A stretch of 64,000 nucleotides of DNA from Legionella nautarum (GCF_001467895.1 NZ_LNYO01000013.1:777134-841133), one strand, 5' to 3'; shown: positions 8,157 through 17,998, numbered from the stretch's first letter. Made by a program: numbers and translations. Notes: generated from the letters alone by a model not told the origin.

Positions 8157-8912
8157 ATGGATAACATCTTTTCTTATAAAAATGCAATGACTAAATTTAG
8201 TCTAGTAATACTTATTTCCTTCCTGTCTGTGACACAAACCTATGCTTTTTTATCCACGGACAAACAGCAAGCTCAAGCCGCCGAACTTCAAGCTAAACAC
8301 CGTCGTGAAGTCGTTGTATTAATCCATGGCCTAATGCGAACTTCTTTGAGTATGAGCTCGCTTAAATACTTCCTCCAAAGCTATGGTTATCAGGTTTATG
8401 TCTACAGTTATCCTTCGACGCAACATGATATCCATGAGCATGGCATTGATTTATATCAATTTATTGCAACTTTATTAGAAAAGAATCCTGATATAACAAT
8501 TCATTTTATTACGCATAGCCTCGGCGGTATTATTATTAGAGAATCTTTAGCTAAATTTAGCAAAAAAGAACTAAACCACGTTGGCTGTTTGATTATGTTA
8601 GCGCCTCCTAATCAAGGTTCTTTACTTGCAAAATTAACTGTAAAAATGGTTCCAATAATTAGCAATATAATAAAACCACTTGCTGAATTAAGTTCTGATG
8701 AAAATGCTTATGTACATCAGGTACCTATACCCAATATTAAAATGGGTATTATTGCCGGGCGATTCGACGCAAAAGTTCCACCTTCTTCAGCACGTTTACC
8801 GGGACAAACCGAGCCAGTCGTTATTAATACTAATCATGCTTTTATTATGAATAATTCGCAAACAAGAGAGCTCATTTTAACCTTTTTAGAAAAAGGAAAA
8901 TTTGAGGAATAA
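8157..8912 (+). CDS. Secreted/periplasmic alpha/beta hydrolase (lipase-like)
   Basis: A signal-peptide-like segment (MTKFSLVILISFLSVTQTYA) is followed by an alpha/beta hydrolase fold of the PGAP1/lipase type. LIHGLM (55-60) forms the oxyanion region; THSLGG places the nucleophile at Ser121; an Asp in GRFDAKVP and the His in NTNHAF near the end complete a plausible triad. It probably hydrolyses lipid or ester substrates outside the cytoplasm. The start is ambiguous: ATG at 8157 adds ten residues, whereas ATG at 8187 gives a cleaner signal peptide; neither has a Shine-Dalgarno sequence. Confidence 0.8.
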   Translation: MDNIFSYKNAMTKFSLVILISFLSVTQTYAFLSTDKQQAQAAELQAKHRREVVVLIHGLMRTSLSMSSLKYFLQSYGYQVYVYSYPSTQHDIHEHGIDLYQFIATLLEKNPDITIHFITHSLGGIIIRESLAKFSKKELNHVGCLIMLAPPNQGSLLAKLTVKMVPIISNIIKPLAELSSDENAYVHQVPIPNIKMGIIAGRFDAKVPPSSARLPGQTEPVVINTNHAFIMNNSQTRELILTFLEKGKFEE

Positions 8913-9016
8913 ACTGAAAAATTAATCTTATCGCCAATTAATTAAATTAGATGTAATATACCCGGGCTAAATTTTTAGCGAGTTGATTTTTACAGATTAG
9001 ATGGAGTACGTACTTA

Positions 9017-9619
9017 ATGACTGATTTAACCACTGTCACTGAAATTGCTAATTTGCATCGTGATTGCATTATCCGATGGAAAAATAGTGGACTCCAATTA
9101 AGTTATCAACATTTTTTAGCCCTTGTTGAGGAAAATCATGCCTTTAACTATCAATTGTGGCATGCAGAAGATAGAGCTAGGCGCGACGATATGGGCTATG
9201 AATTCGTTTATTTAGCGAAACGAGAAATTGATCATTGTAATCAACAACGAAATAATCGCATGGAGGCTATGGATGAATGGCTTTACAACAGCCTTCAACC
9301 TAAAAGTCCAATGAATTGCCCAGTTCATTCTGAAACACCAGGAATGATGATTGATCGACTGTCTATCCTTGCGCTTAAAGCCTATCATATGAATTTGCAA
9401 GTTGAGCGGGCTGAGGTTGATGAAACACATCGCGAAAACTGCCGGCGAAAATGGGAAACTATCCTCGCCCAGCAAAATCAATTATTGGATTGTTTACAGC
9501 AGCTCATTGATGAGATCAAGGCAGGTTCACGCAGTTTTAGAGTTTATCACCAATTCAAAATGTATAATGATCCGGCCCTTAACCCCCAACTGTACTTAAC
9601 TACTGAGGAGTCACTCTAA
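9017..9619 (+). CDS. DUF4254 domain protein
   Basis: A 200-residue helical protein matching the DUF4254 family throughout: HAFNYQLWHAEDRAR near 45-60, IDHCNQQRNNRMEAMD in the middle, and ETPGMMIDRLSILALK, whose GxxxDRLSIL phrase is typical. Function is unknown; in other genomes these genes often lie near cell-surface polysaccharide genes. GGAG lies about 10 bases before the ATG. The stop overlaps the end of the convergent gene at 9616 by 4 bases. Confidence 0.8.
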   Translation: MTDLTTVTEIANLHRDCIIRWKNSGLQLSYQHFLALVEENHAFNYQLWHAEDRARRDDMGYEFVYLAKREIDHCNQQRNNRMEAMDEWLYNSLQPKSPMNCPVHSETPGMMIDRLSILALKAYHMNLQVERAEVDETHRENCRRKWETILAQQNQLLDCLQQLIDEIKAGSRSFRVYHQFKMYNDPALNPQLYLTTEESL

Positions 9620-11604
9620 ACTCTGGTTGGCTGCTGTTCTCTAAACTCGCCTGGATGAGTAGGATGTTCAGTTCTACTACCGAAGAAAGAGCATAATGTA
9701 TACCAAACTGAGGTTGAACGTTGGCTGTCTCTTCCAGTTTCTGCAGTAGTGGATACATCTCCACTTCTTAGGTCTAATTTCGGGTTCTTTTCGCCTCTGG
9801 TGTGTTCTTCTAGTTTGCCTTCATCACCATGAACTATCGCGGTTGGTCTTTGGCATTCGAACGAATCACATGAGTTATCTAATGAAGTAAAATCCGAATC
9901 GTTTCTATCTTGTTTATTGACCATAAAAGGCTTTTCGAGAGGATCTTTTCCCATTCGAGCATAGGCCCTCGCCGCTAAGGTAATGGTATGGATAAAGGCA
10001 CTAAATGCAATAAATCCCATCATAATCAATGACTCATGATAATGCCCTTTATCATCAGTAACTTCTAAGGGATTCATCATAAGCCCAATCGCTTTAGATC
10101 CTTTTCCAACGCCAGAAAAAAAGGAGCGAATCACTTCAAACCATTCTTCAAAGAAAAACTGAGGCGTAGGATCAATAGCCATTCCATCTAGAACAGCTTC
10201 TTTTACTCTTTCAGGCTCAAGGTGTTGGACATCACAGCTAGCGTCATAAAGCCATTTAATATGGATTAATTTTTCATCCTCGATAGGACACATAGTACCT
10301 AGCTCAGCCTCTATTATCTCTTTTTGCTTAAGGCGATGTTGATGAGTAGTAATAATCGAATGAGCAATAAAACCAATTAGCAAGAGCATGCCAATGCTAA
10401 TACAGCTAACCAATAAAAAAGGAGGAAAAGGCGTTGAAGCGAGAACAAGAATAGTTCCAACTGCAAAAACGAGACTTGCTAAGGCAGAATAAGCATATAA
10501 CCCTCGTTTTGCGCCCGCTAAAACAGCTGAGGTATAGGATAAAGTGGTTATAGAACGGTAATTTTTGCGTTTCTGTTCGAATAATTGTATTGCTATATTA
10601 AATTGCTCAACTAATTCTTGTTGTTCCTTTAACAAATCAATATTATTCTTTGTGCCAGCAATTTTTAGATGTAATAAGTGTAATTTTTTAACCATTAATT
10701 CGATGGTTTTGCCACTGTGGGCTAGTTCTATTTTTGCCTCAGCAATACGCAACTTACGCTGATAATCATATTCTTCATAAATACGTGTAGCGATACTGGA
10801 TAGCATATAGATACTAGAAAATACCGTCATTGCAATTAAAAGTGGCGGAGCAAGACTGCAAAGACCAAAGACACCGATATACAGATAGAGGCCGTCAACA
10901 ACCCCACCATAAGCGGCTGAAAGTAACGCCGCTAATCTTACAGGCTTGCTTTGTCTTTTTATTGGGTTTGGATTATCGAGATCAGTTGGATCATCGGTGA
11001 TTCTGGGAAGAAGGTCGAAGTCTGTCGTGTTTTGAATTTCTTCCAATAATTTGGCATTTGCCTTCATCATCGTTTTGCGCTCAGTGAGCATTCGACGATA
11101 CCAAATACGGTTTAAAACCGATATCCCTCCTAACGCTAAACCGATTGGGACGAAGAGGTGGGCCAGACTTTGCCCGCCACTCAGGGTCTCAATCAATTGA
11201 AGCATGCTGCGAGAGCCTTTATAAGCATTTTTCAAACCCTTCATCGTATCGCGACAATAGGGCCAAACAATAGCTATATAGCGTTTAAATAGGTTCTCAT
11301 CATCGTCACTATAATGATTAGCGAGCATTGAGAAAACAATTAAGGTAATCGAACCACTTGCGGCAGCCAGAGCACCTTCAGGCTCAATCAACCAATCATG
11401 CATCTCATCTGAATTAGAGGCACTCCCAAAAAGTACGTCCCAAAGGTATTTGATCATACTGTAGGACAGACTTAAGCCATCTAATGCGCCATATATTCCA
11501 TAAATAAGATGCCACTCGTGTAATTTTTTCGCCAGGGGCGGTGGGCTCTGATCCTTTCTCCTAGCTAACAGATCCATATAATAATCTGATGATTCTTTAG
11601 ACAT
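9616..11604 (-). CDS. Large multi-pass membrane protein of unknown function (662 aa)
   Basis: No family recognised. Hydrophobic segments occur roughly at 85-105, 150-170, 225-270, 360-420 (two long ones) and 535-555, with a charged helical stretch (about 275-345, rich in Lys, Glu and Leu) between them that could form a coiled coil. The last 110 residues are hydrophilic and rich in Ser, Thr and charged residues. Large helical membrane proteins with disordered tails are frequent among Legionella orphans and some are translocated, but there is no direct evidence here. The start ATG has no strong Shine-Dalgarno sequence. The gap upstream (11605-11905) shows no gene. Confidence 0.7.
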   Translation of the reverse strand: MSKESSDYYMDLLARRKDQSPPPLAKKLHEWHLIYGIYGALDGLSLSYSMIKYLWDVLFGSASNSDEMHDWLIEPEGALAAASGSITLIVFSMLANHYSDDDENLFKRYIAIVWPYCRDTMKGLKNAYKGSRSMLQLIETLSGGQSLAHLFVPIGLALGGISVLNRIWYRRMLTERKTMMKANAKLLEEIQNTTDFDLLPRITDDPTDLDNPNPIKRQSKPVRLAALLSAAYGGVVDGLYLYIGVFGLCSLAPPLLIAMTVFSSIYMLSSIATRIYEEYDYQRKLRIAEAKIELAHSGKTIELMVKKLHLLHLKIAGTKNNIDLLKEQQELVEQFNIAIQLFEQKRKNYRSITTLSYTSAVLAGAKRGLYAYSALASLVFAVGTILVLASTPFPPFLLVSCISIGMLLLIGFIAHSIITTHQHRLKQKEIIEAELGTMCPIEDEKLIHIKWLYDASCDVQHLEPERVKEAVLDGMAIDPTPQFFFEEWFEVIRSFFSGVGKGSKAIGLMMNPLEVTDDKGHYHESLIMMGFIAFSAFIHTITLAARAYARMGKDPLEKPFMVNKQDRNDSDFTSLDNSCDSFECQRPTAIVHGDEGKLEEHTRGEKNPKLDLRSGDVSTTAETGRDSQRSTSVWYTLCSFFGSRTEHPTHPGEFREQQPTRV

Positions 11605-11905
11605 GGAATTTTAAGGCATCGACTAAGATGCGATGAATTGTACCTAATCTTGATGTAATTGACAACTAAATTTTCATGTTGGATTAAATTAGAACAAAAA
11701 GTATACGGCCATCGACGATTTTATCATAAAATTTACTGTAAAAGCTCTAACTCTAATGCAAAGATTTGGCAAAAAATGACCTTACTAGCCATTGCTTGGG
11801 CATTTTAAAGACGGGAATATTATTAGACTTTTATTCTTGCCTCTGTGCGTTAGCCTACAAATCTGCTAGCATTAGACTATTTGCAAGTAGTTTAAAGGTT
11901 TATTG

Positions 11906-12436
11906 ATGAATTTGCGTAGTTTTTCTTGTGTAATTTTATTATTGCTATCAGGATTTTCCATGGCAGCTGATACAAAAATAGTTTATGGTTATGTTGAAAA
12001 AGCAACACTTGTTGATAAAGCAATGACCTTGTCGGCAAAATTTGATACGGGTGCAAAGTCAGCTTCACTCAGTGCAGTAGATATCCGAGAAGTGGAACAA
12101 AATGGCAAGCCTTATTTACGCTTTAAAGTCCCAGGTAAAACAGAAGAAGTGGAGTTTACCTCAGAGTACTTAGGTAAAGTAAAAATTAAAGTACGCGCGG
12201 GAGAACATGTATCTTCCCAAAACAAAACTGCTCCGATTAAACGGCCAGTGGTGATGATGCGTATCCAAATCGGCAATAAGGTGCGTAATATCCCTGTCAA
12301 TTTAACCAATCGAAAACGCTTTAATTACCCACTACTTCTTGGTAGAGATGCAATCATTGCCTTTGATGGTCTAGTTGACCCAAGCCATGCATTCTTGATC
12401 AAAACCCAGAAAGTGGTAAAAAATGAAGTCAAATAA
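11906..12436 (+). CDS. Retropepsin-like aspartic protease / 'ATP-dependent zinc protease' family (RimB-like)
   Basis: A signal peptide (LRSFSCVILLLLSGFSMAA) precedes a single-domain protein of the Pfam 'Zn_protease' family, now regarded as retropepsin-like. The catalytic-type motif DTGA is at 47-50, and the flap-side phrase RFNYPLLLGRDAI is near the end. It is exported, so it should act in the periplasm. ATG at 11906 is chosen over TTG at 11903 because AAAGG lies 7 bases upstream of it. It overlaps the next gene by 14 bases, indicating a tightly coupled operon with the membrane protein and ATP-grasp enzyme. From memory, some annotation schemes call related genes rloA/B/C and link them to osmotic stress. 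Confidence 0.88.
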   Translation: MNLRSFSCVILLLLSGFSMAADTKIVYGYVEKATLVDKAMTLSAKFDTGAKSASLSAVDIREVEQNGKPYLRFKVPGKTEEVEFTSEYLGKVKIKVRAGEHVSSQNKTAPIKRPVVMMRIQIGNKVRNIPVNLTNRKRFNYPLLLGRDAIIAFDGLVDPSHAFLIKTQKVVKNEVK

Positions 12437-13949
12437 ACGTCATGTCTATGGCTTAATTATAAGCCTGTTCGTATTAGGTATAGGACTTTTTCTATATCGA
12501 CATCTTGTCCTTGATGTGCCTCTCACCGATACTGAAACGGTGAATAGCTGGATGGTAGAGGCCAATTTACGTTTTGTTGCTGATCGCAACACACCAGTGA
12601 AAGCAAGCTTTACTATTCCTTATATGCCGCCTTATTTTGCTATTTTGGATGAGTACTTTGTCTCCCACAATTATGGGGTAACAACTAATTTAAGTGGTTA
12701 CAATCGTCAAACTGTATGGTCACTTCGACGAAGCTCTGGCGATCAATCGCTGTATTATCGCGCTATTTTTCGTGAAATTGATAACAATGAATCTTCCCTC
12801 ACTAATAAACCACCGGTCGTAAAAGCACAACCTCTTATTGAAACGCAACGCTCTGCTGTTGATGCCATTACAAACCAAGTCCGTCAATCCTCGGCAGATA
12901 TTCAAACCTTTGCACAAGGCACTATTAAAGAACTCAACAAACGCGACGGTAATGCAAAATTGTTGGTAGGTAATGATTTTACCGATGACAACGTCATCAC
13001 TGCCGCCATCACTGTTTTAAATCAAGCTAAAATTTATGCCATGCCAGTGAAAGGTGTCTATTTAGGCAAACAAAATAAAGCCGATTTAAAATCTTTCATG
13101 GTCGTTCATAACGGCAAAGAATGGACTTATATCAATCCCCGTACTGGCGGAGCAGGCTTTCCGAAAGATTTTCTAGTTTGGCAATATGGCTCTGACCCAG
13201 TCCAAGAAGTGGTTGGCGGCAAAAAACCGATATTCAATCTTACCGTATCCCCAACACCAATTAACGCCCTAACCATTGCCAAAGCACGTGGCTTACAAAC
13301 TGACTCACAATTATTACGTTTTTCCTTATTACAGTTGCCCGTTAATGTGCAAGAAATTTATAAAATCTTGCTGACGGTACCCATTGGGGCATTCATTATT
13401 TTGTTATTACGCAATTTTATTGGGCTAAAAACCTTTGGTACTTTTATGCCCGTACTAATTGCTTTAGCTTTTCGTGAAACCCATGTTATTTGGGGAATCA
13501 CCCTTTTCACAATTATTGTCTCTTTTGGCCTACTAGCTCGTTTTTATCTCGACCAACTGCGCTTACTCCTAGTGCCGCGACTAGCCGCAATTCTTACGGT
13601 CGTTATTTTGTTAATGATCTTCATTAGTGTTATCAGTCAAAATCTAGGGTTGGATTCAGGCTTGTCGGTCGCTTTATTCCCGATGGTTATCCTCACGATG
13701 ACTATTGAACGCATGTGCATCACTTGGGATGAGCGAGGCGCTTCTGAAGCCATTAAATCGGGAGCAGGAAGTCTTATCGCAGCGGTAATTGCCTACGGTG
13801 CAATGAATTATGCCCCCATGCAATATCTAGTCTTTGCCTTCCCAGAACTTTTACTCGTATTGCTCGCGTTGATTTTGTGGTTTGGCCAATATCGAGGCTA
13901 CAGACTTTTCGAGCTATTCCGCTTTAAAGCACTTGCGGGGAAAGAGTGA
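12423..13949 (+). CDS. Inactive transglutaminase fused to a 7TM domain
   Basis: One TM helix (9-28) is followed by a periplasmic domain to about residue 310 of the inactive transglutaminase type: the fold is recognisable from ITAAITVLNQAKIYAMPVKG and YINPRTGGAGFP, but no catalytic Cys is seen in this region. Then come about seven TM helices (310-490), with GTFMPVLIALAFRET among them. Families of this architecture are known to occur in operons with a retropepsin and an ATP-grasp ligase, as here. The presumed role is a membrane scaffold or sensor that presents a peptide substrate; this is inference from gene context. The start codon overlaps the end of the protease gene. Confidence 0.88.
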   Translation: MKSNKRHVYGLIISLFVLGIGLFLYRHLVLDVPLTDTETVNSWMVEANLRFVADRNTPVKASFTIPYMPPYFAILDEYFVSHNYGVTTNLSGYNRQTVWSLRRSSGDQSLYYRAIFREIDNNESSLTNKPPVVKAQPLIETQRSAVDAITNQVRQSSADIQTFAQGTIKELNKRDGNAKLLVGNDFTDDNVITAAITVLNQAKIYAMPVKGVYLGKQNKADLKSFMVVHNGKEWTYINPRTGGAGFPKDFLVWQYGSDPVQEVVGGKKPIFNLTVSPTPINALTIAKARGLQTDSQLLRFSLLQLPVNVQEIYKILLTVPIGAFIILLLRNFIGLKTFGTFMPVLIALAFRETHVIWGITLFTIIVSFGLLARFYLDQLRLLLVPRLAAILTVVILLMIFISVISQNLGLDSGLSVALFPMVILTMTIERMCITWDERGASEAIKSGAGSLIAAVIAYGAMNYAPMQYLVFAFPELLLVLLALILWFGQYRGYRLFELFRFKALAGKE

Positions 13950-14893
13950 TGTGGAAGTTATATCGTCGCTTACGGCAGCGGGGTATCTTAAGTATTAATC
14001 AGCGCAACAGTGATTATGTACTTCGCTATAACAGCCGCAAACGTTATCCCCTGGTTGATGACAAATTGCAAACTAAGCGTTTAGCAATTCAAGCAGGAAT
14101 AGCCGTACCCAAGCTCTATGAAATTATCGAAAGCGAACATCAAATCAAGAATATCGAAAAAATCCTGGAACCTTATAAAGATTTTGTAATTAAACCTGCA
14201 CACGGAGCCGGAGGTGACGGTATCATCGTTATTGCTGATCGTGTTTTCGGACGTTATCGCCAAATCAATGGCAAACTTATGACCACCAATGAAATGAGCC
14301 ATCATTTATCTCGTTTACTCTCAGGCGCTTATAGTTTAGGTGGACATGCTGATTACGCCATTATTGAACATCGCGTTGTGGTCGATCCTGTATTTAAAGA
14401 AGTAAGCTATGAAGGAATTCCTGATATCCGCATTATTACTTTATTAGGTTATCCCGCCATGGCAATGGTGCGTTTACCAACACGATTGTCCGGCGGTAAA
14501 GCGAATCTTCATCAGGGGGCGATCGGTGCTGGAATTAATTTGGCAACTGGAAAAACCTTAGGTGGTGTTTTCCATAATGATGCCATTGATTTTCATCCAG
14601 ATACCTTAGCACCGATTGTCGATATCACCGTGCCTTATTGGGATAAAATTCTAGAAATTGCAGCAAGTTGCTATGAATTAACTGGGCTTGGTTATCTAGG
14701 CGTTGATATTGTTCTTGATAAAGATCACGGACCTCTCATGTTGGAACTTAATGCACGCCCTGGTTTAAATATCCAAATTGCTAATCGCGAGGGCGGCCTT
14801 TCCCGTTATAAACTCATTGAAAGCAGAGCAGCACAAGGCCCAGAACCTATCACCGCTCGTGTCACTTATAGCAAGGAACAGTTTGCTCGCTAA
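13949..14893 (+). CDS. ATP-grasp ligase, alpha-L-glutamate ligase-like
   Basis: A cytoplasmic ATP-grasp enzyme of 314 residues related to RimK-type glutamate ligases. Visible ATP-grasp elements: DFVIKPAHGAGGDGIIVI (Lys and Gly-rich loop), the IIEHRVV strand, the metal-binding end LLMLELNARPGLNIQIAN near residue 275-290. Expected reaction: ATP-dependent amide bond formation between a carboxylate and an amino acid or peptide. The ATG overlaps the previous TGA by one base (TGATG), so it is translationally coupled to the 7TM gene. I use this ATG rather than the GTG at 13946. Confidence 0.88.
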   Translation: MWKLYRRLRQRGILSINQRNSDYVLRYNSRKRYPLVDDKLQTKRLAIQAGIAVPKLYEIIESEHQIKNIEKILEPYKDFVIKPAHGAGGDGIIVIADRVFGRYRQINGKLMTTNEMSHHLSRLLSGAYSLGGHADYAIIEHRVVVDPVFKEVSYEGIPDIRIITLLGYPAMAMVRLPTRLSGGKANLHQGAIGAGINLATGKTLGGVFHNDAIDFHPDTLAPIVDITVPYWDKILEIAASCYELTGLGYLGVDIVLDKDHGPLMLELNARPGLNIQIANREGGLSRYKLIESRAAQGPEPITARVTYSKEQFAR

Positions 14894-14902
14894 GCTATTA
14901 CC

Positions 14903-17041
14903 TCAGGGAACACAATTAATAAAGAACTGAACAACGTTACTCGCTAGTTTCTCCCGCTCACTCTCTTCTCTAAAAAAGTCAAAATAAGTGGTCGAGGTTA
15001 GCGAGTCAGTCCTCTGAGAATGTTTACGAAGAAACTCGATACTTTGATTCCCTAATTCATCATATTGTGCAATCGAAACCTCTGACAATTGAGTTTCGAT
15101 ACTCGCTAAATTTTGTGCGCTGGGCGAACGAACCAATAATTTAAGTTGGGGGGAGATCATAGCCGTGGAATCTTTAAATTGTTTGACATCTCCTTTTTCA
15201 TCCAGAGATAGACCAAAAGGCCGTGCATCGGCATGAGCGCAATGTCTATGACTTAATCTGATGATTTGCTGGCCGTCCTCTCCCACTTCCTCCACACAAG
15301 TTACTATTTTGTGAGCTAAATTCATTTCTAGGAGAGTTTCTTGTTTGTAACCAAATAAACCGAAATGTTTTGCTAAAAACCGTTTAAATTTCATGCGCCA
15401 GGATTGATGAATAGAGGAATCGTAGACCAATACCGCGTCATCCTTTATTTCTTTACCTTCTTCTGCATAAGAGCTATGAATAGCGAGTTTCGTATGTGCA
15501 ACAGTGTACCAAGTTCTATCATCAGGCAGACTTGCAAGATGCTTAGCGGTATCTGCGAGCCATTGAGTCCCCCATAAACCGAAGGCGAGAACAGGGCGCA
15601 ATAAATAACCCAACAAGGTTCCCGCGAAAGGGATTTTTCGCACATAAGAAAGACCAACGTTGGTGGTAGAGGAAAAAGTTCGAGACACATAACAGGCACC
15701 TAGTGTTTTTTCAAGTGCATGGAAAAAACTAGCCACATGGCTCGCAATCGCCCCCCCTAATGAAAGCCCGTACAATTGTATGTTTTCATACTTGATTCCT
15801 TGAGTAGATAGCCGTTGAACCTGCGCGACCCCGGACAAAACCAGATCATCAATAGTAGAAGGAAAGCCCGTGCTATTTAATACACCGGGATAATTAAAGC
15901 GGATCATATGAACTGGAATCCCTTTTTTCGCGCAAGCTTCTAAATAATAAGCATCGAAGGGAATTTCATCTTGATAGCAACCACTATTACCGTTGAAAAA
16001 AATAACGTAGGGAATTTGCTCATTATCCGAATGAGCCTCAGCTAGGCGATTGCTCGCCTCAATGCCTGCAACTTGAGATCCATCAGGCATTTCAATATAA
16101 AACTCTTTAAATTTGATTGTTTCATCATCAATCTGATATTCAATGTCATCCGTTTCTCTATTTCGATGAGATTCCACCAACTTTAATGCATGAAATTGCT
16201 TACTTAATACGGGATCAAGCGTGAGACTACCATCTTGATTGATTTGCGGTTTTTTTGAACCGCCTGGAAAAATAATACGCCTTAGGATATCCGATAAAGT
16301 ACCCGGCTCCGTTCGATAGTAGGGATTTCCATAGTTCGCTATCGTCGCAATAATTAATCCAATCGTGTATTTGAAAATAATATTATCGAAAATTAAGGTT
16401 CTTAAAACGATTTGCAATCCGCTATTTAACCAATAAAAGGGGGTCAACAGCGTTTGTTTTAAGGTTTTTTCTGGCATTTCAAAGCGATAATCGCTTTCTG
16501 GCTGAGGAAAAAATCTGCTCTCTTGGCTTTCCCTATTTTCTTGACAGAGCTCATTGTCTTTTTTAAGTGTATCGTAAAGCCCGCTTAAAACAGGATGGAT
16601 TTTCTCTTCATCATTGACTTTAACCTTATCTTCATCCCCGTTAAATTGCCAAGACAATTGATTTTCTGTTATTTCTATTGTTAAAAAATCTATTTCACGT
16701 GGGCCCATATATTGCACGAACGCTTGCGATTGACTCAGTGAAATACCTACGGGGGAAGAGGGATTGGAAGGGTAATCGATCTGCTCTTTAAGGTCATCGA
16801 CTTCCTCATCCGTTAAATAGACTGGAGCCGATAAAGAACTCAGATCAGAGCGGTAATAAAGTTGATTATTCCATAACAAATAACCGACCTGCACCGAGGT
16901 ATCGGTTTCTGGATCCGCTTCTAAAAAAAAGCAGGGACGTTGGTCGCAATACTTAACGACTAATCTATCCATTCCTCGTCTGCGCAGATAAGGTTCTAAC
17001 TGCTCGCGAAAAGGTTGAGCAATGATCGGGAATTCTTTCAT
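14903..17041 (-). CDS. SidB/SdbA-family alpha/beta hydrolase, putative Dot/Icm effector
   Basis: A 712-residue protein. The N-terminal 200 residues are mixed and acidic; residues 195-240 hold hydrophobic helices; the C-terminal half is an alpha/beta hydrolase: VIFFNGNSGCYQDE (oxyanion strand), RFNYPGVLNSTGFPS, then LYGLSLGGAIA with the nucleophile at Ser427. This layout and these phrases fit the Legionella SidB/SdbA/SdbB/SdbC group of Dot/Icm substrates (recognised from memory of that family). Biochemical function in the group is not well defined; a lipase or esterase is likely. I use the ATG at 17041; an in-frame TTG at 17056 would add five residues, and neither has a good Shine-Dalgarno sequence. 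It lies 71 bases downstream of the 2OG-oxygenase gene on the same strand. Confidence 0.75.
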   Translation of the reverse strand: MKEFPIIAQPFREQLEPYLRRRGMDRLVVKYCDQRPCFFLEADPETDTSVQVGYLLWNNQLYYRSDLSSLSAPVYLTDEEVDDLKEQIDYPSNPSSPVGISLSQSQAFVQYMGPREIDFLTIEITENQLSWQFNGDEDKVKVNDEEKIHPVLSGLYDTLKKDNELCQENRESQESRFFPQPESDYRFEMPEKTLKQTLLTPFYWLNSGLQIVLRTLIFDNIIFKYTIGLIIATIANYGNPYYRTEPGTLSDILRRIIFPGGSKKPQINQDGSLTLDPVLSKQFHALKLVESHRNRETDDIEYQIDDETIKFKEFYIEMPDGSQVAGIEASNRLAEAHSDNEQIPYVIFFNGNSGCYQDEIPFDAYYLEACAKKGIPVHMIRFNYPGVLNSTGFPSTIDDLVLSGVAQVQRLSTQGIKYENIQLYGLSLGGAIASHVASFFHALEKTLGACYVSRTFSSTTNVGLSYVRKIPFAGTLLGYLLRPVLAFGLWGTQWLADTAKHLASLPDDRTWYTVAHTKLAIHSSYAEEGKEIKDDAVLVYDSSIHQSWRMKFKRFLAKHFGLFGYKQETLLEMNLAHKIVTCVEEVGEDGQQIIRLSHRHCAHADARPFGLSLDEKGDVKQFKDSTAMISPQLKLLVRSPSAQNLASIETQLSEVSIAQYDELGNQSIEFLRKHSQRTDSLTSTTYFDFFREESEREKLASNVVQFFINCVP

Positions 17042-17112
17042 CGTTAAAATCAGCAATATCCATTTATAGTTGGACCATTATTATCCAGAGAGAAATTATT
17101 TTCCAGAGAGCA

Positions 17113-17901
17113 TTAAGTTCTAGATCGAAATTTGCCTAAAACTTTTTCTCTTAGCTGCACAATGACTCGCCGAATCTTTTGCTCAGGCCGAGGTCTGTAC
17201 AGGGGATTTGTCAATGAATTGAAGTTGAAATATTCTTCGTCTTCAGGTGATTGTTCAGAAAAAAAATAATTAAAAACACAGCAGCGAGGAGCATCGCATA
17301 AAACTCGATTTACTGAATGCCAAGATCGACGATTAGTTTCCATCACAATGAGACGATTGAAAAGGCAGGGGACGACAATTTGATTTTTAATTGACTCATC
17401 CCATAACTCATAATTTCCACCATTTTCAAGTTTCCAATTGGGAGAAACATAATAAAGGATATTGACTGTACGATAGAATTTTCTATCCACATCATGCGAG
17501 TTATCCAAATGAGGATTAATATAATAGCCTCTGAGTAGGGTACTAATCCCACCAGCAAATCGAGAGGGATCAGGAATTTGATTTTTAATCCCTGTGATCT
17601 GTTCTATTTCAGCAACAACTCGAGGACTCTGAAAAGCGGCGTTAATTTCTTTTATAAGATGGGAGGTATTTTTAAGATGGCTAAACTTTAATTTCAACTG
17701 GCCCAAGTGACTTAATACATGCATTTTCTTTGGTTTAGGAAAACTAGCATAAATTTTCTCTGCGATTTCAGTCGGAAGCACATTATCAAGTGCAAAATGG
17801 CGGGCAACTTTAATCGGATGCTCTTGAAAAAATTGCTTTTTCAAATCTTCTCGCGCCTCATTTAACCTTTGAACGATCAAATCGGTTAATTGATTTTTCA
17901 T
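17113..17901 (-). CDS. 2-oxoglutarate/Fe(II)-dependent oxygenase (prolyl-4-hydroxylase-like)
   Basis: The double-stranded beta-helix signature is complete: iron ligands His131-x-Asp133 (NPHLDNSHD) and His195 (SWHSVNRV), with Arg206 (APRCCVF) placed to bind 2-oxoglutarate. This arrangement is shared with prolyl hydroxylases and with oxygenases of polysaccharide and natural-product gene sets, so the substrate cannot be named. 262 residues, no signal peptide. AAGGCC lies about 9 bases before the ATG. It is probably co-transcribed with the SidB-like gene downstream. Confidence 0.85.
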   Translation of the reverse strand: MKNQLTDLIVQRLNEAREDLKKQFFQEHPIKVARHFALDNVLPTEIAEKIYASFPKPKKMHVLSHLGQLKLKFSHLKNTSHLIKEINAAFQSPRVVAEIEQITGIKNQIPDPSRFAGGISTLLRGYYINPHLDNSHDVDRKFYRTVNILYYVSPNWKLENGGNYELWDESIKNQIVVPCLFNRLIVMETNRRSWHSVNRVLCDAPRCCVFNYFFSEQSPEDEEYFNFNSLTNPLYRPRPEQKIRRVIVQLREKVLGKFRSRT

Positions 17902-17975
17902 ATAACTGGCCTTCCTAATACGATGCGAGACTTCGGGACGCGCAAGCGCCCCCTCAGTCTGAATGGTTTATTATT

Positions 17976-17998
17976 GTGGGCCAAGGCCCCACTTTTTT
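17976..17998 (+). terminator. Hairpin followed by a T-run upstream of the MFS gene
   Basis: GTGGGCCAAGGCCCCAC (17976-17992) folds with one bulge and is followed directly by TTTTTT. It reads as an intrinsic terminator on the + strand, yet lies between two divergent genes, about 90 bases before the MFS start. It could attenuate MFS transcription or be a copy of the GGTTGGGC-type palindrome seen elsewhere in this window. Confidence 0.4.
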
